From: DATFEN01 sp035691285 | GTDB lineage: Bacteria; Acidobacteriota; Vicinamibacteria; Fen-336 | Assembly (NCBI GenBank): GCA_035691285.1 | Contig: DASSJI010000150.1 | Location: forward strand, 1 to 43,323 | DNA length: 43,323 nt | Direction: 5' to 3' | Shown here: piece after piece, positions 18,681 through 27,616 of the stretch | Layout: every line of letters begins with the position of its first letter | Numbering within the stretch: the first letter of the stretch is position 1 | Position numbers and translations under genes: made by a program | Notes under the pieces: model-generated | What the model was told of the DNA's origin: nothing | Database searches by the model: none | The model's input: the letters and a program-made list of their open reading frames with translations, nothing else

Positions 18681-18712
18681 CGCGCGTCCTCCTGGACTGT
18701 TCGTCTTCCGTA

Positions 18713-19444
18713 CTAGTTGAGCTTGAAGTTCACCGTCACGGTCATGATGACCGGCACCGGCACGCCGTTCAACAGCGTCGGCGTGTAGACCCACTGCCGC
18801 ACGGCCTCCTTGGCCGCCTCGTCGAGCAGGGGGATGCCCCGGAGCACCTTGACGTCCTGCACCTTGCCCTGCGGGCTGATCGTGCACTCGAGGATCACGA
18901 CCCCCTGCACGCGCGCCTGCTTGGCGATGTCGGGGTATTGCGGGGGCACGTTCTTGAGCTTCTTGGGCTCCTTGATGTTGCCGCCCACACGCACCGCTTG
19001 CGGCGGCGGCGGGGCGTCGGGCAGCCCGCCGACCACGCCGCCGACGACACCGCCCGGCACGCCACCCTCTACGCCGCCCGGCACGCCGCCCTCGATGCCC
19101 AGGTCGAGCCCCTCCTCGGGCTTGATCTCCGTGGGCACCTCGATGGGCGCGGTGAACTTCGGCTCGTCCATCACCTTGGGCTGGATCTTGGGCGTGACCG
19201 CCGTCTTGGGAGCCGGCGGGGGCGGAGGCGGGGGCGGAGGCGGGGGCGGCGCCGGCTCGACGAAGAAGGCCTTCACGGCCGCCGTCGGCTCGGGCAGCTC
19301 CTCCGACATCAGGAGCGGCACCACGATGATCAGCGAAAGGGCGACCGCGTGAAGCGTGAGGGAGATCGGAACGGTCAGGGACTGCTTGGTTCGGTGCGCG
19401 ACCCGGTCCGAATCGACGAGGTCTTCGAAGAGCCTTCGTTCCAT
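18713..19444 (-). CDS. tonB: TonB-family energy transducer (first copy)
   Basis: 243 aa. One N-terminal transmembrane helix (ISLTLHAVALSLIIVVPLLM, about residues 27-46) has the conserved His of TonB proteins. Next comes a run of about 12 prolines, a linker with repeated GGV(P/E/V)GG units (about residues 118-142), and the C-terminal TonB domain (YPDIAKQARVQGVVILECTI ... VLRGIPLLDEAAKEAVRQWVYTP). It spans the periplasm and transmits ExbB-ExbD motor energy to outer-membrane receptors. ATG 19444 follows GAGGAC; an upstream TTG (19447) is ignored. It is first in the tonB-exbB-exbD-exbD operon with a near-consensus promoter. Confidence 0.94.
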   Translation of the reverse strand: MERRLFEDLVDSDRVAHRTKQSLTVPISLTLHAVALSLIIVVPLLMSEELPEPTAAVKAFFVEPAPPPPPPPPPPPPAPKTAVTPKIQPKVMDEPKFTAPIEVPTEIKPEEGLDLGIEGGVPGGVEGGVPGGVVGGVVGGLPDAPPPPQAVRVGGNIKEPKKLKNVPPQYPDIAKQARVQGVVILECTISPQGKVQDVKVLRGIPLLDEAAKEAVRQWVYTPTLLNGVPVPVIMTVTVNFKLN

Positions 19445-19495
19445 CAACGTCCTCGCTTTCCCAGGCTCGGTAATCTCTCGGGGCGAAGGACCCGG

Positions 19496-19525
19496 ATTCT
19501 AATCCCCGGTTTTACGGGGTGTCAA
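19496..19525 (-). promoter_or_regulatory. Sigma-70-type promoter of tonB-exbB-exbD-exbD
   Basis: On the minus strand TTGACA (19525-19520), 18-bp spacer, TAGAAT (19501-19496). This is a consensus -35 and a strong -10. The leader would be about 45 bases, with GAGGAC before ATG 19444. No Fur-like operator was recognised. Confidence 0.75.
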
Positions 19526-19559
19526 GACGAGAGCCGCCGTGCCTGCAAGGGTTTCGACA

Positions 19560-19577
19560 CCGGCGTGACGACGCCGG
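19560..19577 (-). terminator. GC-rich hairpin between the two tonB genes
   Basis: Perfect 7-bp stem CCGGCGT / ACGCCGG with a 4-base loop, about 40 bases past the stop of the second tonB gene (minus strand). No T run follows, so it may be only a weak terminator. Confidence 0.35.
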
Positions 19578-19617
19578 TTCCGGGGGCCCTCCGCCCCGGG
19601 GGAAAGCTTCCCGCCTC

Positions 19618-20457
19618 CTAGAATATCTGGAAGCGGACCGGGGCGGTTGCGATCGTGCTCACGGGCCGGCCGTGCTTCATTGCGGGCGTGAAGAGCCACT
19701 CCATGACGCACGCCTTCGCCGCCGCGTCGAGAGCGGGGATGCTCTGAAGGACACGCGCGCGCACGACGCGGCCCGTCGAGTCGATCAGGATCTCGACGAG
19801 GACCTGGCCCTCGATCTTCTTGATGAAAGCCTCCTGCGGGTATTGCGGCTTCGTGAGCTTGATGGGCCTGGGCGGGGCGTCGTAGTCCGTGACCGGCCCG
19901 TCGCCGGTGCCGCCGATCACCCCGCCGAGAACGCCGCCGGGGACTCCGCCGACCACACCGCCCTCGACGCCGATGTCCATGCCCTCGGGCACGCCGAAGT
20001 CGCTGCCGGTGGCGCTGCCCGCCTGCTGCTCCTCGGGAACCTTGGCCTCCGGCTTCAGCTCCTGCTCCTTCGGGTGCTCCACCGGCATCGTGATGTCTGG
20101 CTTGCGCGCCTCCCTGTCCGGAGTCGTGGGCTCCGCGCGCTTCGTCTCCTTCACGACCTCCGAGCCCTTCGGCAGGGGAGGAGGAGGAGGCGGCGGCGGG
20201 TTGTAGATCAGGCGTACGAGGTAGTTGGGCGCCTCCGGGTCGGGCTGCGGCCACAGGATCGGCACGAGCACGAGGAGCGCGATCGCCGCGGCGTGGACAG
20301 CCGCGGATTCCCAGAAGCGCAGCGCCGTGGTGCGGGGCGGGGGGTTGGAGACGACGAGGTCCCGAAACAGCTCCGAATCGGGGTCGGGCGGCGGTCCTCC
20401 GGCCGAGCGGGGCCCCTGCGGAGGCGAAGAAAGGGCGGCACCGCTCATCGTGGCCAT
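19618..20457 (-). CDS. TonB-family energy transducer (second copy)
   Basis: 279 aa. A ~50-residue cytoplasmic N-terminus precedes one transmembrane helix (AAVHAAAIALLVLVPILW, about residues 54-71), then a polyproline run, an acidic/basic linker, GGV-type repeats (VEGGVVGGVPGGVLGGVIGG) and the C-terminal TonB domain (YPQEAFIKKIEGQVLVEILI ... LDAAAKACVMEWLFTP). It shares architecture and the Gly-Val repeat with the neighbouring tonB but is divergent in sequence. Start choice is uncertain: ATG 20457 is given; ATG 20448 lies seven bases after a TAAGAT box. It has no own exbB/exbD and may share the motor encoded next to it. Confidence 0.9.
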   Translation of the reverse strand: MATMSGAALSSPPQGPRSAGGPPPDPDSELFRDLVVSNPPPRTTALRFWESAAVHAAAIALLVLVPILWPQPDPEAPNYLVRLIYNPPPPPPPPLPKGSEVVKETKRAEPTTPDREARKPDITMPVEHPKEQELKPEAKVPEEQQAGSATGSDFGVPEGMDIGVEGGVVGGVPGGVLGGVIGGTGDGPVTDYDAPPRPIKLTKPQYPQEAFIKKIEGQVLVEILIDSTGRVVRARVLQSIPALDAAAKACVMEWLFTPAMKHGRPVSTIATAPVRFQIF

Positions 20458-20569
20458 CTTAACACCCGGCGTCCTGATCCTCTGACGCCCGCCGTCCTCA
20501 CGAAGTTCCATCCTCGGCCGCGAAGGCGGCGCGGTCAGGCGAACATGCAAGACCGGCGCCGCCGAACGG

Positions 20570-21508
20570 TCACAACGCCGCCCGCGCCGTCGCCGCGCCG
20601 CTCTCCGGGCTCCGCCGCCCTTCCCACCACACCACGAGCGGGCTCGCGATGTAGATCGTCGAGTAGGTCCCGACCACGATGCCGACGACCATGGTGAAGG
20701 AGAAGCCGCGCAGCACCTCGCCGCCGAAGAGGAAGAGCCCCAGCACGGTGAGGAACGTGGTGCCGTTCGAGATGAGCGTGCGCGACAGCGTCTGGTTGAC
20801 GGAGTCGTTGATGATCGCCGCGAGGGGCTCCTTGCGGCGCTGGCGCAGGTTCTCGCGCACGCGGTCGAAGATCACGATGGTGTCGTTGACGGAGTAGCCC
20901 ACGAGGGTCAGGAGCGCCGCGATCACGTTGAGCGTGACCTCGTAGCCGAAGAAGGCCAGGAGGCCGAGGCTCACCAGCACGTCGTGGAACACGGCCACGG
21001 TGGCTGCGGCGCCCCACACCGCCCCGCGGAAGCGCCATGCGATGTAGACGAGCTGGAACAGCAGGCCGAACAGCGTGAGGTAGGCGGCCTTCTGGCGCAG
21101 CTCGGCGCCCACCACGGGGCCGACGATCTCCGTGGAGCTCTCCACCACCGGGTTCTGGGCGTAGCTCGCGCGGAGCGACTCGAGCACGGCGCGGGCGACG
21201 TCGGAGAGCTCCTTGTCGCCGGTCGCGGCCAGCCGGACCAGCACCTGGTTCTTGGTGGGGGCGTCGTAGCTCTGGATCACGGCGCCGGGCGAGACGCTCT
21301 CCACCGCAGCGCGGATCCTGTCCACCTCGGGCGCGCTCTGGAAGCGCGCGATGAGCTGCGTGCCACCGGAGAACTCGACGCCGTAGCGCACGCCGTGGAC
21401 GGCCATGTGGGCGACGCCGCCGAGGATCAGCGCCAGGCTCAGGCCGATGAAGTACTTCGCCTTGCCCAGGAAGTCGAAGCGCGGGTTCTTGAGGAACGGG
21501 ATCTCCAT
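20570..21508 (-). CDS. secF: Protein translocase subunit SecF
   Basis: 312-aa inner-membrane protein of the RND-like SecDF complex, which uses proton flow to help complete export through SecYEG. Features: N-terminal helix after KNPRFDFLGKAKYF, VRYGVEFSGGTQL, periplasmic region, then five helices with VAVFHDVLVSLGLL, LTLVGYSVNDTIVIFDRVRENL and SRTLISNGTTFLTVLGLFLFG. The conserved Asp/Arg residues of VIFDRVREN are present. It lies nine bases after secD. Confidence 0.97.
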   Translation of the reverse strand: MEIPFLKNPRFDFLGKAKYFIGLSLALILGGVAHMAVHGVRYGVEFSGGTQLIARFQSAPEVDRIRAAVESVSPGAVIQSYDAPTKNQVLVRLAATGDKELSDVARAVLESLRASYAQNPVVESSTEIVGPVVGAELRQKAAYLTLFGLLFQLVYIAWRFRGAVWGAAATVAVFHDVLVSLGLLAFFGYEVTLNVIAALLTLVGYSVNDTIVIFDRVRENLRQRRKEPLAAIINDSVNQTLSRTLISNGTTFLTVLGLFLFGGEVLRGFSFTMVVGIVVGTYSTIYIASPLVVWWEGRRSPESGAATARAAL

Positions 21509-21517
21509 GGGCTGCCC

Positions 21518-23170
21518 CTAGATGCTCAGGGTGGCCTGGGCGGTCTGCCGGCCGCTCAGCACCCACTCGAAGAGGAACTTGCTGACGAAGTACGACGCGA
21601 ACACGTTCGCGATGAGGCCCATCACCAGCGTGACGGCGAAGCCCTTGATCGGCCCGGTGCCGAACTGGAACAGGAAGGCCGCGGCGATCAGGGCGGTGGC
21701 GTGGGTGTCGAGGATCGTGATCCAGACGCGCTCGAAGCCGTTCTGGATCGCCGCCTTCACGGTCTTGCCGTTGCGCAGCTCCTCGCGGATGCGCTCGAAC
21801 ACGAGCACGTTGGTGTCGACGCCCACGCCGACCGTCAGGATGATCCCGGCGATGCCGGGCAGGGTGAGGGTGGCGCCGGCGTAGGCCATGGCCCCGAGCA
21901 GGATCAGCAGGTTGGCCGAAAGCGCCACGATCGCGTTCACGCCCGACAGGCGGTAGTAGACGATCATGAAGATGCCGAGGAAGGCCATGCCGGCGATGGT
22001 GGCGGCGACGCCCGAGCGGATCGAGTCCTTCCCCAGCGAGGCGCCCACCGACAGCTCCTGGAGGAACTTCAGGTTGGCGGGCAGCGCGCCCGCACGCAGC
22101 ACCTTGGCCAGCTCGTCGGCCTCCTGGGCCGTGAAGCGCCCCTGGATCACGCCGTCGGCGCCGATCTGCGAGTTGATCGTCGGGGCCGTCTCCACGCGGC
22201 CGTCGAGGATGATCGCGAGCCGCCGGCCCACGTTGCGCCCGGTCTCGCGCTTGAACTTCTCCGCGCCGATCGGGTTCAGGGTGAACTGCACGTCGGGGGC
22301 GTTCGTCTGGGGGTCGACGCCGGCGCGGGCGTGCTTCAGGTCGCGCCCGGTGATGACCGCCTCGCGGCGCACCAGGTAGTAGAGCGGCTGGCCGGGCTGG
22401 TCGCCGGGCCCCTGGACCACCTCCATGTTGTCGGGCAGCTTGCCGCCACGCGCCTGGGCCAGGGCCTCCTCGCCGCCGGCCACGTCCTCGACCAGCTTCA
22501 AGGTGAGCTGCGCCGTGCGCTGGATCATGCGCTTGGCCTGCTCGACGTCGGTCAGGCCGGGGAGCTGGACCAGGATCTGGTCGCCGGCCTGTCCGTGCTC
22601 GGCGATGACCGGCTCGGCAACGCCCAGCTCGTTGACGCGCCGTTCCAGGGTGCGGATCGCCTCCTTCACGGTGCGCTGCTTGATCTCGCGCACGAAGGGA
22701 TCCGTCATGGCGACCTCGAAGCCGTCGCCCTTGTCCCGCACGTCCCAGCCGGCGCGGAAGAAGTCCTTGAGGATGTCGCGCACGTCCTTGATCCGGGCCG
22801 GCTCCACCCCGGTCACGAGGAAGGTCGAGCTGGACACGCGCTGGGCCGACGCGAAGGTGATGCCCTTGCCGGTGACCTGCTCGCGGGCCGTCTGCACCGC
22901 GTCGTCGGTGGTGGCGACGAGGGCGTCGTCGGTGATCACCTGCAGCACGAAGTGGATGCCGCCGCGCAGGTCGAGGCCGAGGCGGATCTTGCCGGGCTCC
23001 GTCGCCGTCCGGTAGGGCGGCCAGCACGCGACGCCGCAAGCGATCAGGAAGGCGCCGTAGCAGGCGGCCTTGACGCGCAGCTCGCGGCGCAGGAAGGCGT
23101 AGACGAGGCCGACGAGGGCCGCCGTCAGCACGAGCCACAGCACGAAGGGGTTCTGCAGGGACTGCGGCAT
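21518..23170 (-). CDS. secD: Protein translocase subunit SecD
   Basis: 550-aa inner-membrane partner of SecF. Visible: first helix, RLGLDLRGGIHFVLQV, the large periplasmic P1 domain (about residues 60-370), and the C-terminal five-helix bundle with GMAFLGIFMIVYYRLSGV, TLPGIAGIILTVGVGVDTNVLVFERIREE and the final FEWVLSGRQTAQATLSI. The channel Asp in VGVDTNVLVFERIREE is retained. ATG 23170 starts one base after the yajC stop. Length fits the short, non-fused SecD class. Confidence 0.97.
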   Translation of the reverse strand: MPQSLQNPFVLWLVLTAALVGLVYAFLRRELRVKAACYGAFLIACGVACWPPYRTATEPGKIRLGLDLRGGIHFVLQVITDDALVATTDDAVQTAREQVTGKGITFASAQRVSSSTFLVTGVEPARIKDVRDILKDFFRAGWDVRDKGDGFEVAMTDPFVREIKQRTVKEAIRTLERRVNELGVAEPVIAEHGQAGDQILVQLPGLTDVEQAKRMIQRTAQLTLKLVEDVAGGEEALAQARGGKLPDNMEVVQGPGDQPGQPLYYLVRREAVITGRDLKHARAGVDPQTNAPDVQFTLNPIGAEKFKRETGRNVGRRLAIILDGRVETAPTINSQIGADGVIQGRFTAQEADELAKVLRAGALPANLKFLQELSVGASLGKDSIRSGVAATIAGMAFLGIFMIVYYRLSGVNAIVALSANLLILLGAMAYAGATLTLPGIAGIILTVGVGVDTNVLVFERIREELRNGKTVKAAIQNGFERVWITILDTHATALIAAAFLFQFGTGPIKGFAVTLVMGLIANVFASYFVSKFLFEWVLSGRQTAQATLSI

Positions 23171-23171
23171 C

Positions 23172-23507
23172 CTACTTCTTCTCCGTTTCGGGCGGGCCCT
23201 GGAGGCCGGCGATGGCGCTCTTCAGGACCTTGATGCGGGTCTTGTCGTCGATGCGCACCTGGAAGCTGTCCTCCTCGACGCCGACGATCACGCCGAAGAT
23301 GCCCGGGTTCACGATCACCTTGTCGCCGGACTTCAGCCCCTTCACGAGCTGCTCGAGCTTGCGCTGGCGGCCGCGCATGGGCTGGATCAGGACGAACCAG
23401 AAGATGGCGAAGATGAGCCCCATGAGCACGAGGCTGCCCAGGGGGTTCGCGTCCCCCTGCTGGGGCGGACCGGCCAGGGCGAGGATGGTGTGTTCGAGTA
23501 GCGGCAT
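23172..23507 (-). CDS. yajC: Preprotein translocase auxiliary subunit YajC
   Basis: 111-aa single-pass membrane protein of the SecDF-YajC complex. It has one helix (about residues 24-42, LGSLVLMGLIFAIFWFVLI), the signature QPMRGRQRKLEQLVKGLKSGD and the short cytoplasmic beta domain KVIVNPGIFGVIVGV. The start at 23507 is chosen because the longer upstream frame is a Pro/Arg/Ser-rich extension without homology. It is the second gene of the classical tgt-yajC-secD-secF operon. Confidence 0.95.
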   Translation of the reverse strand: MPLLEHTILALAGPPQQGDANPLGSLVLMGLIFAIFWFVLIQPMRGRQRKLEQLVKGLKSGDKVIVNPGIFGVIVGVEEDSFQVRIDDKTRIKVLKSAIAGLQGPPETEKK

Positions 23508-23577
23508 GGGGCTCTCTGGTGGCGTCCTGTGGTCTTTCCGGTGTTGAGGAGCGCTCGAGACGCCTGGGCCGGGCCTG

Positions 23578-24699
23578 TCAGCCCTCCCCCTCGCCGGCGG
23601 ACACGGCGAGGGACCGGAGCGCCTCTTGGCGGAACTCCTCGAAACGGCCGAAAACGATACTCTGCCTGATCGCCCTGAGGGTGTCAAGGTAGAGGGCCAG
23701 ATTGTGGAGCGTCAGGAGGGTCGCGGCGACGATCTCTCCCGCCTTGTGGAGATGGCGCAGGTAGGCCCGGCTCACGCTCCGGCAGGTCAGGCAGCCGCAC
23801 TCGGAGTCGACGGGCCGCGGATCGTCGGCGAAGCGCGCGTTCCGGATCGAGAGGCGTCCCCGGCGCGTGAAGAGCTGGCCGTTCCGGGCGTTGCGGGTCG
23901 GCAGCACGCAGTCGAACATGTCGACGCCGCGGGCGACGGCCTCGAGGATGTCCTCGGGCGTCCCGACGCCCATCAGGTAGCGCGGCTTGTCCTGGGGCAG
24001 GAGCGGCTCCACGACGTCGAGCACGTTCTCGCGCACCGGCTTCTCCTCGCCCACCGCCAGCCCGCCGATCCCGTAGCCCTGGAAGCCCATCGCCACCAGC
24101 TCGCGGGCGCTCCGCTCCCTGAGCTCGGGCGAGACCCCGCCCTGCACGATGGCGAACAGCCACTGGTCGCCGCGCGTGTGGGCCGCCCTGCTGCGCTCCG
24201 CCCAGCGCGTGGTGCGCAGGGCCGCCGCCTCGACCTCCGCCCGGGGCGCCGTGGATGGCGGGCACTCGTCCATGGCCATGGCGATGTCCGCCCCGAGGTT
24301 CATCTGGATCTCCATGGAGCGCTCGGGCGAGAGCAGGTGCGCGCTGCCGTCGAGGTGGCTCTGGAAGCGGACGCCCTCTTCGGTCACGCGCCGCAGCTCG
24401 GCGAGGCTGAAGACCTGGTAGCCGCCGGAGTCCGTCAGGAACGGGCCCTTCCAGCCGGTGAAGCCGTGGAGGCCGCCGAGCTCTCGGATCAGCCGATCGC
24501 CGGGGCGCAGCATGAGGTGGTACGTGTTCGCGAGCAGCAGCGTGGCTCCCAGCTCGGCGAGGTCACGCTGCAGCACGGCCTTCACGGCGCCCGCGGTCCC
24601 GACCGGCATGAAGACCGGGGTCTCGACCGGGCCGTGGGCCGTGCGCAGCACGCCGGCGCGGGCGCGTCCCGAGCGCGCCACGACCTCGAAGGACGGCAT
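23578..24699 (-). CDS. tgt: tRNA-guanine(34) transglycosylase
   Basis: 373 aa. It exchanges guanine-34 for preQ1 in tRNAs with GUN anticodons (queuosine pathway). The substrate-binding Asp90 lies in FLTDSGGYQVFS, the nucleophile Asp in VDMFDCVLPTRNARNG, the base-recognition loop in LFAIVQGGV and GYGIGGLAVGE, and the zinc site is CGCLTC with the later His (LLTLHN). Length and motifs are complete. ATG 24699 has no ribosome site, but a TACAAT box ends ten bases upstream, so it may be leaderless. First gene of the tgt-yajC-secD-secF operon; divergent from ddl. Confidence 0.97.
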   Translation of the reverse strand: MPSFEVVARSGRARAGVLRTAHGPVETPVFMPVGTAGAVKAVLQRDLAELGATLLLANTYHLMLRPGDRLIRELGGLHGFTGWKGPFLTDSGGYQVFSLAELRRVTEEGVRFQSHLDGSAHLLSPERSMEIQMNLGADIAMAMDECPPSTAPRAEVEAAALRTTRWAERSRAAHTRGDQWLFAIVQGGVSPELRERSARELVAMGFQGYGIGGLAVGEEKPVRENVLDVVEPLLPQDKPRYLMGVGTPEDILEAVARGVDMFDCVLPTRNARNGQLFTRRGRLSIRNARFADDPRPVDSECGCLTCRSVSRAYLRHLHKAGEIVAATLLTLHNLALYLDTLRAIRQSIVFGRFEEFRQEALRSLAVSAGEGEG

Positions 24700-24709
24700 G
24701 GGCGCGCGG

Positions 24710-24715
24710 ATTGTA
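24710..24715 (-). promoter_or_regulatory. -10 box of the tgt-sec operon
   Basis: TACAAT on the minus strand, ending exactly ten bases before ATG 24699. No clear -35 box was found. Confidence 0.5.
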
Positions 24716-24726
24716 CGCCCCGCCGG

Positions 24727-24757
24727 TTAACCAGGCGCCGCCATCCTCACTTATGCT
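24727..24757 (+). promoter_or_regulatory. Possible promoter of ddl
   Basis: TTAACC (24727-24732) and TATGCT (24752-24757), 19 bp apart (or TTATGC with 18 bp). The GTG start at 24764 is only six bases past the box and has no ribosome site. Confidence 0.35.
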
Positions 24758-24763
24758 GGCCGC

Positions 24764-25837
24764 GTGAGCGCCGAAACGCGTCGCCTCCGCGTCGCCGTCG
24801 TCTTCGGCGGACGCTCCGGCGAGCACGAGGTGAGCCTGCGCTCGGCGGCCTCGGTGATGGAGGCGCTGCGCCGCCGCCACGACGCGCTGCCGCTCCTCAT
24901 CGACAAGAGCGGCGCCTGGCGGCTGCAGGACGGCGAGGCGCCGGCGGCCCAGGGGGGCACGCCGGTGTTCCTGGTGCCGGAGCCGGGCGACCTCGGGCGC
25001 CTGCGAAGGATGGTGGACGCGACGGTCGCCGCGACGCCCGACGTCTACTTCCCCGTGCTCCACGGCACCTACGGCGAGGACGGCACGATCCAGGGCCTGT
25101 TCGAGATGGCGGGCGTCGCATACGTGGGGGCGGGCGTCGCCGCCTCGGCCGCGGGCATGGACAAGGAGCTGATGAAGGCGCTGTTCCGGGCCCACGGGAT
25201 CCCCCAGGTTGCGTATCGGGTCCTGCGTGGACGGGACGCGGGCGCGGAGGCCGAGGCGCTCCAGTCCCTCGGCTTGCCCGTCTTCGTGAAGCCGGCGAAC
25301 CTCGGCTCGAGCGTCGCCGTGGCCAAGGTGAAGCGCGCCGAGGAGCTCGGAGCGGCGCTCGACGCGGCCCTCGCCTACGACCGCAAGGCCATCGTCGAGA
25401 AGGGCGTCGACGCCCGCGAGATCGAGGCCTCGGTCCTCGGCAACGAGCGGCCCCAGGCCTCGCGGCCGGGCGAGATCGTGCCGGACCGCGAGTTCTACGA
25501 CTACGACTCGAAGTACTCCGACGCGAGCCGCACGCGGCTGCTGTACCCCGCGCCCCTGGAGGCGGCCCTCGAGGCCGAGATCCGGGAGCTGGCCGTGCGC
25601 GCGTTCAGGGCCATCGACGCCTCCGGCTACGCCCGGGTCGACTTCTTCGTCGAGCGGCGCGCCGGGAGCGTGCTCGTCAACGAGATCAACACCATTCCCG
25701 GCTTCACGTCGATCAGCATGTTCCCCAAGCTGTGGGAGGTGAGCGGACTCCCCTACGACGCGCTCGTGGCACGCCTCGTGGAGCTGGGGCTCGAGCGTCA
25801 CGCGGCTCGCGCCCGCCTCCGAACCGACTACCGCTGA
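24764..25837 (+). CDS. ddl: D-alanine--D-alanine ligase
   Basis: 357-aa cytoplasmic ATP-grasp enzyme that makes the D-Ala-D-Ala dipeptide for peptidoglycan. Motifs: VVFGGRSGEHEVSL (N-terminal substrate loop), FPVLHGTYGEDGTIQGLFEMAG, VFVKPANLGSSVAVAKV (ATP/omega loop), FYDYDSKYSD and the metal-binding YARVDFFVERRAGSVLVNEINTIPGFT. The KY pair in DYDSKYSD is the form expected for a D-Ala-D-Ala rather than D-Ala-D-Lac ligase. GTG 24764 is the start. The TGA overlaps the ATG of the next gene (TGATG), so the two are translationally coupled. Confidence 0.97.
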   Translation: MSAETRRLRVAVVFGGRSGEHEVSLRSAASVMEALRRRHDALPLLIDKSGAWRLQDGEAPAAQGGTPVFLVPEPGDLGRLRRMVDATVAATPDVYFPVLHGTYGEDGTIQGLFEMAGVAYVGAGVAASAAGMDKELMKALFRAHGIPQVAYRVLRGRDAGAEAEALQSLGLPVFVKPANLGSSVAVAKVKRAEELGAALDAALAYDRKAIVEKGVDAREIEASVLGNERPQASRPGEIVPDREFYDYDSKYSDASRTRLLYPAPLEAALEAEIRELAVRAFRAIDASGYARVDFFVERRAGSVLVNEINTIPGFTSISMFPKLWEVSGLPYDALVARLVELGLERHAARARLRTDYR

Positions 25838-27372
25838 TGGACGCCTCGGCTCTCCTGCTGGGGAGCCTCGTCTTCCTCGCGAGCGCCGCCGTGCGCGCCC
25901 CCGAGCCGGAGCCCGGGATCGAGGCCGCGCTCCATCTTCTCTACGACGGCTCCACCGACGCCGCCCTCGAAGTCCTGGCGGCCATGAAGGCGCTCGGCCC
26001 GGATGATCCCCTCCCCGCGTATTTCGACGCCCTGGCCCTTGCCTGGAAGCTGGAGCAGCGCCCCGAGACGCGCGAGCTGGACGCGGAGCTCTTGAGGCGC
26101 GCCGACCACGCCATCGCCCTGGCGGACGTGCGGCTGCGCGGGGCCCCCGACGACGTGCACGCACTGTTCGCGCGCGGCGCGGCGCACGGCGTGAAGAGCC
26201 GGCTCCACCTGTTCCGCCGGGAGAGGAGCGGCGCGGCCCGCGAGGGAGTGCGCATGCGGGAGGACCTGCTCCGGGTGGTGGCCCTGGAGCCGGGGCACGA
26301 GGACGCCCGCTTCGGGCTCGCCCTCTACGACTACTACGCCGACGTGCTCCCGCGGATGCTCAAGCTGCTGCGGCTGCTCGCCGGCTTGCCCGGGGGCGAC
26401 CGCGAGAGGGGCCTCGCGGGCCTCAGGCGCGCCGCCCATCGCGCGCGCTGGCACGGGACCGAGGCTCAGGCCCAGCTCTACGAGATCCTCGCGTTCTACG
26501 AGGAGGACCACGACCAGGCCCTGGCCGCGATCCGTTCCCTCCGCGAACAATACCCGGGCTCGCCGCTCTGGGGTCTGAAGCTGACCGAGCACCTGCGCGA
26601 TCGGCTCTCCCTGTATCGGAAGGCGGCCGATCTGTCGCAGGAGGTCGCTCGGAACGCCGCGGGTGGCCATCCGAACTACGCGCCGTTGGTCGGCCGGATG
26701 GCGGACCTCGCCCTTGGTCACGCGCTCCTCCTCGACCTGCGCTTCGAGGAGGCGCGCGCGGCGCTCCTGCGTGTCACCCAGGCCGGCGACGTCTCGGACG
26801 GCCTTTCCGCGAGGGCGCAGCTCCTCGCCGGCGAGAGCCTCGAGCTCGAGGACGCACGCGCCGCAGCCCTTCCGCACTACCGCGCGGCCGCCGCGTCGCG
26901 GGACCCGGACGTTTCCCGCGCCGCGCGCAACGCTCTCGACCGGTCGCTCCCGGCGCCCCGCGTGGCCGCGACACCCCACCTCGCCCGCGGCCGGCGCCTG
27001 CTCGAGGAGGGCCGCGACGCCGAGGCCCACGCGGCGTTCGCGGAGGCTGCACGCTGCTGGCCGGAGTCACAGGAGGCTGCCCTGCGTCTGGCCGCACGCG
27101 ACCTCGCCGCCGGAGCCGCGGGCCGTGCCCGCCGGACCCTCGAGGGATTGCTCGGGCGCCGTCGCCTCGAGCCGTCCTGGGTGCGGCCGGAGGCGACCCT
27201 GCTCCTGGCGGGGCTCCGCGAGGGCGACGACCGCGCCGCCGCCGTTGTTCTATACAAAACAGTATGGGAACGACCGGGTGGTGACGAGGCTCGGCGGCGC
27301 GAGGCGGCGCGGGCCCTCGGGCGGCTCGGAGCCGCTCCCGAGAGCGCTCCCCGCTCGCCCTCCGAGCCCTGA
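25837..27372 (+). CDS. Alpha-helical, TPR-like protein with signal peptide
   Basis: 511 aa. Residues 1-20 (MDASALLLGSLVFLASAAVR) look like a weak signal peptide or anchor. The rest is almost entirely helical, with tetratricopeptide-like pairs, for example PDDVHALFARGAAHGVKS, VALEPGHEDARFGLALYDYY and GRRLLEEGRDAEAHAAFAEA. No enzyme motif was seen. Its start overlaps the ddl stop, so it may act in the envelope, but that is inference. The final ~30 residues are Arg/Pro/Ser-rich. The following 331 bases contain no gene before the Lys-rich micro-ORF. Confidence 0.8.
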   Translation: MDASALLLGSLVFLASAAVRAPEPEPGIEAALHLLYDGSTDAALEVLAAMKALGPDDPLPAYFDALALAWKLEQRPETRELDAELLRRADHAIALADVRLRGAPDDVHALFARGAAHGVKSRLHLFRRERSGAAREGVRMREDLLRVVALEPGHEDARFGLALYDYYADVLPRMLKLLRLLAGLPGGDRERGLAGLRRAAHRARWHGTEAQAQLYEILAFYEEDHDQALAAIRSLREQYPGSPLWGLKLTEHLRDRLSLYRKAADLSQEVARNAAGGHPNYAPLVGRMADLALGHALLLDLRFEEARAALLRVTQAGDVSDGLSARAQLLAGESLELEDARAAALPHYRAAAASRDPDVSRAARNALDRSLPAPRVAATPHLARGRRLLEEGRDAEAHAAFAEAARCWPESQEAALRLAARDLAAGAAGRARRTLEGLLGRRRLEPSWVRPEATLLLAGLREGDDRAAAVVLYKTVWERPGGDEARRREAARALGRLGAAPESAPRSPSEP

Positions 27373-27587
27373 ACCATCCCACATAGTATTCCAGAGGGCG
27401 ATCGTGCCTCCGCGTGTCGGGAGGATGGCTCCGGCGGCGAGAAGCCCTTCAGAGACAATCATTTCGACGACGTGGCATGCGTTTCGTTCGCTGCTGGAGC
27501 GGTCGCGAGCCGCTTTTCGTCACGACGTCCACAAGCTAAAGTCATTTCTATCTGGAGCATCGGGTGCCCCACTCACCAAAAAAGCGC
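27373..27587. other. Non-coding stretch with lower GC than its surroundings
   Basis: No supported gene. Base composition is visibly richer in A+T than neighbouring coding DNA (for example CACATAGTATTCC and AAGTCATTTCTATCTGG). It ends at a consensus promoter for the small transcription unit that follows. I see no tRNA-like or repeat structure in it. Confidence 0.6.
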
Positions 27588-27616
27588 TTGACAAGGGTGG
27601 GGGTGGTTCCTACCCT
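27588..27616 (+). promoter_or_regulatory. Strong sigma-70-type promoter of the Lys-rich micro-ORF
   Basis: TTGACA (27588-27593), 17-bp spacer, TACCCT (27611-27616): a perfect -35 and spacing. Predicted start of transcription is near 27623. An in-frame ATG at 27626 begins nine bases after the -10 box. Confidence 0.75.
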
